DNA from: an uncultured Lachnospiraceae bacterium
GTDB taxonomy: Bacteria; Bacillota; Clostridia; Lachnospirales; Lachnospiraceae
Assembly (NCBI GenBank): GCA_934418055.1
Contig: CAKRWX010000198.1
Location: forward strand, 1-5,033
DNA length: 5,033 nt
Direction: 5' to 3'
Shown: one piece after another, positions 1-5,033 of the stretch
Position numbering within the stretch: position 1 is the stretch's first letter
How the letters are laid out: every line of letters starts with the position of its first letter
The notes under the pieces: model-generated
What the model saw: only the letters and a program-made list of their open reading frames with translations
What the model was told of the DNA's origin: nothing
The model's database searches: none
Translations under genes and position numbers: made by a program

Positions 1-185
1 CACGTTATACCCATATTTCTGCTCCGCGGAATGCCGGAATAACCGGCTTCTACTGTATTGGCTCCGCTAAGAGAGAACTAAAATCAGCCAGAGCGGTATG
101 CATAAAAAGCCATGATTTCTAGATTTTACCAGTACCACCCCGGCCTGCTTCGGACCTTTCGTGACTATTCTTAAATTGTTATTTT
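1..185. other. Non-coding GC-rich block with short inverted repeats, function unknown
   Basis: I see no supportable gene here: short reading frames on both strands are soon stopped. The block is noticeably GC-rich and contains a perfect 5-bp hairpin GCCGG-AATAA-CCGGC (33-47), a direct repeat of GCTCCGC (21-27 and 61-67), a possible longer-range pairing CCGCT (64-68) with AGCGG (92-96), and the 8-bp palindrome TATGCATA (97-104). It lies downstream of the minus-strand lipoprotein gene, but no hairpin is followed by a T-run in that direction, so a normal intrinsic terminator is not evident. It could be a dispersed repeat, a structured RNA, or the end of a neighbouring element outside the window. 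Confidence 0.3.
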
Positions 186-1334
186 CTATTTGTGCTCTTC
201 CTTTGATTCTGTCTGAGCATTCGTTATTTCATTTTTATCCATCCCTTTTGGTTTTCTGGTTTTGCGTCTTTTTAAAGATTTTTTAAGAATGATAACTGCA
301 ATGAAAACCAACACGGCGAATACAGCCAGAATCGGGAGACTGGAGATGAACCATACAAGAAAATCAACCGAAGATACCTTTAATTGATTTAAGCTGCGGC
401 TGAGACCTTTCTGGATGCGGACCGGGATGGTGTCCGGGTCAGTGGAGGTCAGAACCTGAACTTCCTGAATGGAGAGGTAAACCGTGCTGTATACGATCTG
501 GTTATCCAGAGTGCGAAGCTGGGATTCTATGGATTCCAGCTGGTAGCGGACTTCGGAAAGACGGGCTTCCAGTGCAATAACGGCATCGATGGACTCAGCC
601 TTTTCCAGAAGTTCCCATAATCGGTCCTGTTCCATCTGCAGAGTCTTTTTCCGGCTGGTGATGTCGGTGTATTGCAAGGTAACATCCTGAACACTTTCAT
701 TTTTGTAGGTAACATTTCCCTGACCGGACACTTCGGTGAGAAAGGCATCCAGCTTGTTTTCCGGGATGCGGGCTGTGAGGTTGGAGTAGCGGCTGGAACG
801 CTCGCCGGACCAGTACAGGCTGTTGCCGGAGACATCGGACTGTTCCATGTAGCCGCCAAAGAAAGTAACAGCATCCGAAATAGATTTTGTGAGTGCGTCA
901 AATTCCCGTGTTTCCAGATGCATACTTACATTGCGGATCAGTTTGCGTTCGACAGGTGCAGGAGCAGCTTCATCCGAGGTTCTGGCCGGATCTGTTGCCG
1001 GATTGGAGACTTCCTGAGAAAGTACGGCTTCCTGAGAAAGCTCTGCAGAACCGGAATCAGTGGAGGAATCTTCCAGAGCTGCTTCATGGTTTCCGGCGGC
1101 AGCGTAGGTCTCAGCCTCTGCATCGTTACTGAAACTTGTGGAAGATTTGTAAAGGCTGGCAGGCATGCCGGCTGACGTATCATAAGCAGCTGCCGTCTCT
1201 GCTTTGTAGGATGAAGCCGACGCTGCGCCACAGCCGGTCAGTGAGGCAGAAGCCAGTGCAAGGAAAACGGCTGAAGTAAGTATGATGTGTCGGGTACTTT
1301 GCTTTGAATGTTTTGAAAACAGGGTTTTCGTCAT
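186..1334 (-). CDS. DUF4349 domain-containing lipoprotein, membrane-anchored
   Basis: This encodes a 382-residue envelope protein of unknown biochemical role. The N-terminus has basic residues, a hydrophobic stretch (about 17-31) and a lipobox L32-T-G-C35, so it should be cleaved and lipidated at Cys35. Residues 36-128 are a low-complexity Ala/Ser/Glu/Thr linker. From about 130 to 290 comes the DUF4349 region, starting near RKLIRNVSM, with a Gly-Gly-Tyr turn at 160-162, an ARIPENKLDAF segment at 188-198, and a charged helical, probably coiled-coil stretch at about 226-278. A strong transmembrane helix follows at about 324-350, with a basic tail (KKSLKRRKTRK) expected to face the cytoplasm. 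Lipid anchor plus C-terminal helix is the usual DUF4349 layout. The start is supported by AAAGGAGGTT eight bases upstream of ATG. The gene is divergent from guaA and appears monocistronic within the window. The family is confident; function is not established. Confidence 0.9.
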   Translation of the reverse strand: MTKTLFSKHSKQSTRHIILTSAVFLALASASLTGCGAASASSYKAETAAAYDTSAGMPASLYKSSTSFSNDAEAETYAAAGNHEAALEDSSTDSGSAELSQEAVLSQEVSNPATDPARTSDEAAPAPVERKLIRNVSMHLETREFDALTKSISDAVTFFGGYMEQSDVSGNSLYWSGERSSRYSNLTARIPENKLDAFLTEVSGQGNVTYKNESVQDVTLQYTDITSRKKTLQMEQDRLWELLEKAESIDAVIALEARLSEVRYQLESIESQLRTLDNQIVYSTVYLSIQEVQVLTSTDPDTIPVRIQKGLSRSLNQLKVSSVDFLVWFISSLPILAVFAVLVFIAVIILKKSLKRRKTRKPKGMDKNEITNAQTESKEEHK

Positions 1335-1360
1335 AATCAGAACCTCCTTTCTTTGTCTTC

Positions 1361-1388
1361 ATTATCCCATATTTACGGGATAAAACAA
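1361..1388 (-). promoter_or_regulatory. Predicted sigma-A promoter of the DUF4349 gene
   Basis: Read on the minus strand, TTGTTT (1383-1388) and GATAAT (1361-1366) are separated by 16 bp. Transcription would begin about 1354, giving a short leader that carries the AAAGGAGGTT ribosome binding site (1341-1350). The -10 is good and the -35 moderate. A TTGACA on the same strand at 1414-1419 has no acceptable -10 at the right distance. Assignment is by consensus matching only. Confidence 0.4.
1362..1383. repeat. Inverted repeat TTATCCC-N8-GGGATAA in promoter spacer
   Basis: The sequence shows a perfect 7-bp inverted repeat with an 8-bp centre. It overlaps the predicted -10 at one arm and reaches the edge of the -35 at the other, so a dimeric repressor bound here would block RNA polymerase. 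The alternative is a chance palindrome. No candidate regulator gene is adjacent. Confidence 0.4.
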
Positions 1389-1533
1389 GGCATTTGGGGG
1401 AATCTTAAGCAGTTGTCAAGTGAATTGTAAGAAAGCAGAAAAGCGGCGCTGATTCGGAAACAGGAACTTCTGAACGGAAAAACAGGTGTGGAACAGCAGT
1501 GGTTGTGGATTTTGCCAATTTTGTGGAACCCAC

Positions 1534-1562
1534 TTGTATAGTGTGATAATTTTAGGTATAAT
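1534..1562 (+). promoter_or_regulatory. Predicted guaA promoter
   Basis: A perfect TATAAT (1557-1562) lies 17 bp downstream of TTGTAT (1534-1539). Transcription would start near 1568, leaving a leader of about 62 nt before the GTG start, too short for a complete purine riboswitch and without an obvious terminator. A second possible promoter overlaps it: TGT-GATAAT (extended -10, 1542-1550) with TTGTGG at 1521-1526. Either could serve; the consensus TATAAT is the better guess. Confidence 0.45.
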
Positions 1563-1630
1563 AACGTGAGATACATCAAGATAATACTGGGACATTTCGG
1601 TTTTATCACAAAAAATAGGGAGGAAGACTC

Positions 1631-3175
1631 GTGAACAGAGAGAAGATTGTTGTAATCGACTTCGGCGGTCAGTACAACCAGCTGGTTGCCCGCCGTGTGC
1701 GTGAATGCAATGTTTATTGTGAGATTTATTCTTACAAGACTGATATCGAAAAGATCAAAGAAATGAATCCAAAGGGCATTATCCTGACCGGCGGCCCGAA
1801 TAGCGTGTATGAGGAAGGCGCTGCTACCTGCAGTAAGGAACTGTTTGAGCTTGGCATTCCGGTGCTGGGACTGTGCTACGGTGCGCAGCTCATGAGCCAT
1901 GTATTAGGCGGCCATGTCTGCAAGGCTCCTGTTCGTGAGTATGGAAAGATTGAAGTAACTGTGGACAAATCCAGTAAGCTGTTTGGCAACGTATCTGAGA
2001 AGACCATCTGCTGGATGAGCCACAATGACTATATTGAGAAAGAAGCACCGGGCTTTAAGATCATTGCCCGCACTTCAGACTGTCCGGTTGCAGCTGCAGA
2101 ATGCGAGGAGAAAAAACTTTATGCAATCCAGTTCCATCCGGAAGTACTGCACACCGTGGAAGGAACCAAAATGCTGTCAAACTTCGTATATGAAGTCTGT
2201 GGCTGTGCAGGTGACTGGAAGATGGATGCTTTCGTAGAAAATACCATCAAGGCAGTTCGTGAGAAAGTCGGCAAAGGTAAAGTGCTCTGTGCATTGTCCG
2301 GTGGAGTAGATTCCTCTGTAGCAGCTGTTATGCTTGCAAAAGCAGTTGGTGACCAGCTGACCTGCGTATTCGTAGATCATGGCCTGCTCCGCAAGAATGA
2401 GGGTGACGAGGTTGAGGAAGTATTTGGACCAAATGGCCCGTACAACTTAAACTTTATCCGTGTCAACGCACAGGATCGTTTCTACGCAAAATTAAAAGGA
2501 GTAGAGGAGCCGGAACGCAAACGTAAGATTATTGGCGAGGAGTTTATCCGTGTATTTGAGGAAGAAGCAAAGAAAATCGGCACTGTAGATTTTCTGGTAC
2601 AGGGAACCATCTACCCGGATGTAGTAGAAAGTGGTCTGGGCGGAGAGTCAGCTGTCATCAAGTCTCACCACAATGTCGGAGGACTTCCTGACTATGTTGA
2701 TTTCAAGGAGATTATTGAGCCGCTGCGCGATCTGTTTAAGGACGAGGTCCGCAAGGCAGGTCTGGAGCTTGGAATTCCGGAAAAACTGGTATACCGTCAG
2801 CCGTTCCCGGGACCGGGGCTCGGAATCCGTATCATCGGCGAAGTAACCGCTGAAAAAGTAAAAATGGTGCAGGAGGCAGATGCTATTTACCGTGAAGAAA
2901 TCGCAAACGCAGGTCTTGACCGCAGCATCGGCCAGTACTTCGCAGCACTGACTAACATGCGTTCTGTAGGCGTTATGGGTGATGAGAGAACCTATGACTA
3001 TGCCATCGCATTAAGAGCAGTGAACACCATTGACTTCATGACTGCAGAAGCAGCCGAGATTCCGTGGGAGGTGCTTGGAAAAGTATCCAGCAGAATCGTG
3101 AATGAAGTGAAGCATGTAAACAGAGTACTGTATGACTGCACTGGTAAGCCGCCGGCAACGATTGAGTTTGAATAA
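1631..3175 (+). CDS. guaA: GMP synthase (glutamine-hydrolysing)
   Basis: This cytoplasmic enzyme makes GMP from XMP, ATP and glutamine, the last step of de novo guanine nucleotide synthesis. All 514 residues expected of the bacterial two-domain form are present. Residues 5-190 are the class I glutamine amidotransferase domain, with the oxyanion-loop TGGPNSVY (53-60), nucleophile Cys82 in GLCYGAQLM, and His169/Glu171 in the FHPEV motif. Residues 197-390 form the ATP pyrophosphatase domain, with the P-loop SGGVDSS (223-229). The C-terminal dimerisation domain includes [12 protein letters not shown] (389-400) and ends in the usual [12 protein letters not shown] tail. Translation starts at GTG, supported by GGGAGGAAG (1618-1626) six bases from the GGAGGA core; no ATG fits the conserved N-terminus. 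The gene stands alone here and shows no disruption. Its 3' end is a known integration hotspot for genomic islands, which matters for the decayed DNA that follows. Confidence 0.98.
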   Translation: MNREKIVVIDFGGQYNQLVARRVRECNVYCEIYSYKTDIEKIKEMNPKGIILTGGPNSVYEEGAATCSKELFELGIPVLGLCYGAQLMSHVLGGHVCKAPVREYGKIEVTVDKSSKLFGNVSEKTICWMSHNDYIEKEAPGFKIIARTSDCPVAAAECEEKKLYAIQFHPEVLHTVEGTKMLSNFVYEVCGCAGDWKMDAFVENTIKAVREKVGKGKVLCALSGGVDSSVAAVMLAKAVGDQLTCVFVDHGLLRKNEGDEVEEVFGPNGPYNLNFIRVNAQDRFYAKLKGVEEPERKRKIIGEEFIRVFEEEAKKIGTVDFLVQGTIYPDVVESGLGGESAVIKSHHNVGGLPDYVDFKEIIEPLRDLFKDEVRKAGLELGIPEKLVYRQPFPGPGLGIRIIGEVTAEKVKMVQEADAIYREEIANAGLDRSIGQYFAALTNMRSVGVMGDERTYDYAIALRAVNTIDFMTAEAAEIPWEVLGKVSSRIVNEVKHVNRVLYDCTGKPPATIEFE

Positions 3176-3203
3176 ATAAAATTTGATACAGATTATTTTA
3201 TAT

Positions 3204-3237
3204 GGCAGGTAATCTTTAAGGTTGCCTGCCGTATTTT
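3204..3237 (+). terminator. Intrinsic terminator of guaA
   Basis: A 9-bp stem GGCAGGTAA (3204-3212) / TTGCCTGCC (3222-3230), containing one T-G wobble and a 9-nt loop, is followed by the short tract GTATTTT. It lies 29 bp after the guaA stop codon. The stem is strong but the T-run is short and interrupted, so termination may be incomplete. Confidence 0.65.
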
Positions 3238-3253
3238 GAAGCAAGAAGAAATT

Positions 3254-3397
3254 ATGAAATTGTTAGACTCTTGCTATGAAAAATGTTTAAATGGAATACC
3301 AACAGTCAGTCCTGGTGTCGAAGATATGGCGAATGATTATTTGTCAAAGCACGAGACAGGAAACTCAAGTAATGCTCATATTGACAATCGGCGTTAA
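3254..3397 (+). pseudogene. Truncated EcsC-like N-terminal fragment
   Basis: ATG after an AGAAGAA-type ribosome binding site opens a 47-residue frame. It contains LLDSCYEKCLNGIP (residues 3-16) and a VEDMANDYLSKH segment (22-33). This arrangement, LLD-x-x-Y-x-K-x-x-NG(I/L)P then an acidic helix ending in DYLSK, resembles my recall of the N-terminus of EcsC-family proteins, which normally continue for some 150 or more residues into a glycine-rich membrane-associated region. Here the match ends at about residue 33 and the frame stops at TAA (3395-3397), inside the spacer of the next promoter. I read it as the stump left when downstream DNA was replaced. The alternative is a genuine small protein. 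Identification is from memory of the family, not a search. Confidence 0.5.
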
Positions 3398-3409
3398 AAC
3401 GACTATGAT
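3381..3409 (+). promoter_or_regulatory. Strong sigma-A promoter for the riboswitch transcript
   Basis: A perfect TTGACA (3381-3386) and TATGAT (3404-3409) are separated by exactly 17 bp. This is the best promoter in the window. Transcription would begin near 3416, a few bases before the riboswitch aptamer. The stop codon of the EcsC-like fragment falls inside the spacer. Confidence 0.8.
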
Positions 3410-3424
3410 GTTAATAGAGTAAAA

Positions 3425-3497
3425 TATTGGGCAAAGCAGTCGAAAGGCTGCGACGCAAAACTATAGGGCCTGTAAAATGGTAGCCAGTTGCAACAAT
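3425..3497 (+). promoter_or_regulatory. Cyclic-di-GMP-I riboswitch aptamer (GEMM-I)
   Basis: This RNA element senses the second messenger cyclic di-GMP. The conserved landmarks appear in order. GGGCAAA is at 3429-3435. A 6-bp stem GCAGTC/GGCTGC (3436-3441 with 3446-3451) is capped by a GAAA tetraloop. The joining strand GACGCAAA is at 3452-3459. The second arm begins CTATAGGGCC and ends GGTAGCCAGTTGC (3479-3491), carrying the tetraloop-receptor side. The middle G of GGG (3430) corresponds to the position that favours c-di-GMP; an A there is typical of cGAMP-sensing variants. The 3' end reads TTGCAAC rather than the common TTGCC, so the closing P1 stem is weak: TTG/CAA, or GCAA/TTGC. The element sits between a strong promoter and an intrinsic terminator, so control is probably by transcription termination. 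Whether ligand turns the gene on or off cannot be settled by eye. Confidence 0.88.
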
Positions 3498-3503
3498 CAG
3501 TTT

Positions 3504-3526
3504 ACCGCCTGAGATGGCGGTTTTTT
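3504..3526 (+). terminator. Intrinsic terminator, expression platform of the riboswitch
   Basis: Stem ACCGCC (3504-3509) / GGCGGT (3516-3521) with loop TGAGAT is followed by a clean run of Ts (3521-3526) and further T-rich sequence. It begins a few bases after the aptamer and ends ten bases before the ribosome binding site of the HTH gene, the normal place for a riboswitch-controlled attenuator. Confidence 0.88.
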
Positions 3527-3546
3527 GTTTGTTTTGAGGTGATTAA

Positions 3547-3765
3547 ATGCTAGGGGCATATTTTACTGTGAAGGAAATTGCTGAAAAATGGGGAATTAAT
3601 CCAAGAACGGTACAAACAATGTGCAATGATGGACGTATTCCAACTGTAGTGAAGTTTAGAAAGGTTTGAGCCATACCAGAATGTGCGGAAAAACCGACTG
3701 ATAAGAGGGTTGTGTCTGGACAGTATAGAAATTGGAGAAAAGGGAAAATTAAAAATGAACGTTGA
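3547..3765 (+). pseudogene. Small helix-turn-helix (excisionase/MerR-like) DNA-binding protein, interrupted by TGA
   Basis: ATG sits five bases after GAGGTG (3536-3541), directly behind the riboswitch terminator. The frame encodes a compact HTH protein: YFTVKEIAEKWGINPRTVQ (residues 5-23) is the helix-turn-helix, followed by the CNDGRIPTVVKF wing (26-37). Codon 41 is TGA (3667-3669). Related small Clostridia proteins, as I recall them, have Trp there (K-V-W-A-I-P), so a single G-to-A change from TGG explains the stop. Past it, the same frame keeps the family's tail (AIPECAEKPTDKR) and ends at TGA 3763-3765, for 72 codons in all, about the usual length. Without readthrough, a 40-residue product retaining the HTH core would result. 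Such proteins often precede a partner gene; here only a short frame follows. Trp is encoded by TGG elsewhere in this frame and in guaA, so the code is standard. Confidence 0.8.
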
Positions 3766-3844
3766 TAAAAATATTACTAACTCAACTTTCCCACCAGAAA
3801 CCCCGGTGTGAATGCTTGATTTTTCAAACAAATTTATAAAATAA
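3755..3844 (+). pseudogene. Possible start of a lost partner gene, itself carrying TGA
   Basis: An ATG overlapping the last codons of the HTH frame opens MNVDKNITNSTFPPETPV, then TGA at 3809-3811. The same frame resumes at once with ATG and continues MLDFSNKFIK to TAA (3842-3844), 12 bp before the likely IS4 boundary. The 4-base-scale overlap with the HTH frame suggests translational coupling to a downstream gene truncated by the IS insertion. I do not recognise the product. There is no independent strong ribosome binding site, so it may not be translated at all. Confidence 0.3.
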
Positions 3845-3856
3845 ATGTTCTATTGA

Positions 3857-4352
3857 CATGGAAATAGCACCTAACTTTTGGCACAATTAAATCACCACAA
3901 TCCAATCAACCAAATACGAAAGGTGCTGATTTAATGATATACCAAAACAATCAAAATGACCATACCGAAAATCATTTTTTTCATGCTTTAAAGGAACTTC
4001 AGATTGCAAGGCTAATTCGCAAGTCCAATATTACGAAATTCTGTGGTGTTTCTGCTTATGAAGTATTCCGGTTTTTGTTACTGCTCGTTTTTCAGGGAAA
4101 AAATCTCTTCCGCTTTCTGAATTCCAAGCACAAAGAACAGGCTGTTTCCAAAAACACATACTATCGTTTTTTGAATGAAGTATCTTACAACTGGAACCGT
4201 TTTCTAATGCTCCTTGCTACAAAAGTGACTTCCCAAACCACATTTATTCAAGCTTTATTCAGAGATATCTGTTGAGAACGTTGAGTAATTTATATTTAAA
4301 GTAAAAACAGTCGACAAGAAAAAACAAAATAAAAATGTCAGGAATTTTCATG
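3857..4352 (+). mobile_element. IS4-family insertion sequence remnant
   Basis: The core evidence is the truncated transposase inside. The proposed left end begins CATGGAAATAGCACC (from 3857). About 496 bp on, ATTTTCATG (4344-4352) is an 8-of-9 match to the reverse complement of that end (ATTTCCATG), and further in the match continues only with gaps, so it is a weak candidate right end. No target-site duplication is evident (TATTGA before, CTACGG after). Intact elements of this type are roughly 1.4-1.6 kb, so most of the interior is missing. The outer limits are inferred. Confidence 0.45.
3934..4288 (+). pseudogene. IS4-family transposase, N-terminal fragment
   Basis: The frame gives 113 residues ending at TGA 4273-4275. 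It shows the typical N-terminal region of Clostridia IS4-type transposases: LKELQIARLIRKSNITK (residues 20-36), YEVFRFLLLLVFQGKNLFRFL (47-67), and SKNTYYRFLNEVSYNWNRFLMLLA (76-99). Full proteins are around 400-450 residues, and the first catalytic Asp normally comes soon after the point where this one diverges (after KVTSQ), so the fragment cannot transpose. In the +1 frame from about 4238, PHLFKLYSEISVE runs to TAA at 4286-4288. That could be the original C-terminal tail joined by internal deletion, which is a guess. ATG follows an AAAGGTG ribosome binding site. Confidence 0.75.
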
Positions 4353-4410
4353 CTACGGCATTCATAATCTGTTAAACTCTATTCTATAAGAAAAGATGCA
4401 GGAAGATTTC

Positions 4411-5033
4411 ATGGATGATAAATATGATAACGATTTAAATAAAGAAAACAAGTATTTGGCGCATGTTGATTACGAAACCCAGAGAACCCAGGACGCAAAA
4501 ACACATTTGCAGCATGTCGCAGACTTTGCTTACCAGAACTGTCCAATCCAGGAACTAAAGATACTGGCATATCTGGCGGGAATCATGCACGACGCCGGAA
4601 AACTTGGCGAGGAAAACCAGAAAGATTTTGAAAAAATTCTGGAATCAGGCGATCAGGTTCACAAGAATGGTTTGGATCATTCTACGGCGGGTGGAAGGCT
4701 GATTCAGGAGCTGGTAAATGTACCAATCGTCACAGAAATGATCAGCACAGCGATTTATTTTCATCATGGAGTGTCTGATTGCATTGATCTGGAAACAGGG
4801 GTAAGTGTCCAGAAACAACGCAGGGAAAAAGAAATTCCGTATAGCTTGATTGAGAAAAGATTTAAGCAGACAATGGATTGGGAATCCTTGGAGGAACAAT
4901 GTCCTGAAATTCTTAAATCATTAAAAAGTATCTATGATCGGATTGATAATTTTTCGAAGAATTGCAAATGGAAGCAGATGCATTGTGGTGATAGCCATTT
5001 TTTCCTGGGAATGTATTTGCGGGTTTTATTGTC
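4411..5033 (+). CDS. cas3: CRISPR-associated Cas3, N-terminal HD nuclease domain (runs off window)
   Basis: The open frame has no stop before the edge, giving 207 codons. Cas3 degrades DNA marked by Cascade in type I CRISPR immunity; the HD domain is its metal-dependent single-strand nuclease. Visible motifs in order: LAHV (16-19), THLQHV (31-36), LAGIMHDAGKL with the His60-Asp61 doublet and Lys64 (55-65), LDHSTAGGRLI (88-98), and IYFHHG with His118-His119 (115-120). The segment FFLGMYLRVLL (197-207) matches the helix before the LIDADR-type metal site, which would fall just beyond the window. Start choice: ATG 4411 has AGGAAG five bases upstream; an in-frame ATG at 4396 has a poorer site. Whether a helicase domain follows (Cas3) or not (Cas3'') cannot be seen, and subtype cannot be assigned. 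No CRISPR repeats are visible. A weak promoter (TTCATA 4361, CTATAA 4384) may lie upstream. Confidence 0.85.
   Translation, partial: MDDKYDNDLNKENKYLAHVDYETQRTQDAKTHLQHVADFAYQNCPIQELKILAYLAGIMHDAGKLGEENQKDFEKILESGDQVHKNGLDHSTAGGRLIQELVNVPIVTEMISTAIYFHHGVSDCIDLETGVSVQKQRREKEIPYSLIEKRFKQTMDWESLEEQCPEILKSLKSIYDRIDNFSKNCKWKQMHCGDSHFFLGMYLRVLL

Noticed and set aside
527..1231. Several open frames on both strands inside the lipoprotein gene (527-901 -, 672-1175 +, 893-1132 +, 938-1231 -)
   Set aside because: They overlap the DUF4349 gene, which has a lipobox, domain and strong ribosome binding site; their products have no recognisable domain.
1568..1630. Purine/guanine riboswitch in the guaA leader
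   Set aside because: The leader is only about 62 nt and lacks the conserved loops and a terminator.
1373..1900. Minus-strand 175-residue frame running from the intergenic region into guaA
   Set aside because: It is antisense to the guaA start and promoter, and its translation shows no family features.
3550..3831. Minus-strand 93-residue frame opposite the HTH gene
   Set aside because: The plus strand carries the recognisable HTH fold, ribosome binding site and riboswitch; the minus product is Phe/Ser-rich and looks like an antisense shadow.
3547..3844. TGA recoded as tryptophan or selenocysteine
   Set aside because: guaA, cas3 and the HTH frame itself use TGG for Trp, and TGA also serves as the HTH frame's terminal stop; no selenocysteine insertion hairpin is evident. 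Simple nonsense mutations are more likely.
4289..4410. CRISPR array or leader before cas3
   Set aside because: No direct repeats of 25-40 bp are present; the stretch is simply AT-rich.
4645..4899. Minus-strand 84-residue frame within the right-edge region
   Set aside because: It is antisense to the Cas3 HD domain, whose plus-strand frame is open to the window edge with ordered catalytic motifs.

Overview
The window looks like a low-to-mid GC Firmicute, most likely a gut Clostridia/Lachnospiraceae-type chromosome. The grounds are strong AGGAGG-type ribosome binding sites, sigma-A style promoters, a Clostridia-like DUF4349 lipoprotein, a cyclic-di-GMP-I (GEMM-I) riboswitch and an IS4-family transposase of a type common in Clostridia. 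This placement comes from recall of family resemblance, not from a search.

Layout. Positions 1-185 hold no gene I can support, only a GC-rich block with short inverted repeats. A DUF4349 lipoprotein gene lies on the minus strand (186-1334). It is divergent from guaA (GMP synthase, 1631-3175, plus strand), with about 300 bp of promoter DNA between them, including a 7-bp-arm inverted repeat that fills the spacer of the predicted lipoprotein promoter. guaA is intact and is followed by a hairpin terminator.

Downstream of guaA the character changes from housekeeping to accessory and decayed. First comes a 47-residue remnant resembling the N-terminus of EcsC-family proteins (3254-3397). Its stop codon lies inside the spacer of a near-consensus promoter (TTGACA-N17-TATGAT). 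That promoter drives a cyclic-di-GMP-I riboswitch (about 3425-3497) followed by an intrinsic terminator (3504-3526). The riboswitch faces a small excisionase/MerR-like helix-turn-helix gene (3547-3765) interrupted by an in-frame TGA where its family usually has Trp. A second tiny ORF overlaps its end and also carries a TGA. An IS4-family remnant follows (about 3857-4352), with the transposase cut to 113 residues and lacking its catalytic residues. At the right edge, 4411-5033 encodes the N-terminal HD nuclease domain of a CRISPR-associated Cas3 protein and runs off the window, so a type I CRISPR-Cas operon probably begins here.

How it fits together. guaA is core purine metabolism, and its 3' end is known in bacteria as a genomic-island insertion hotspot. 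The mosaic of broken genes, riboswitch, IS debris and a cas gene immediately behind it fits that picture. The most interesting element is the apparently well-formed c-di-GMP control unit placed in front of a pseudogenised DNA-binding protein. No CRISPR array is visible in the window.
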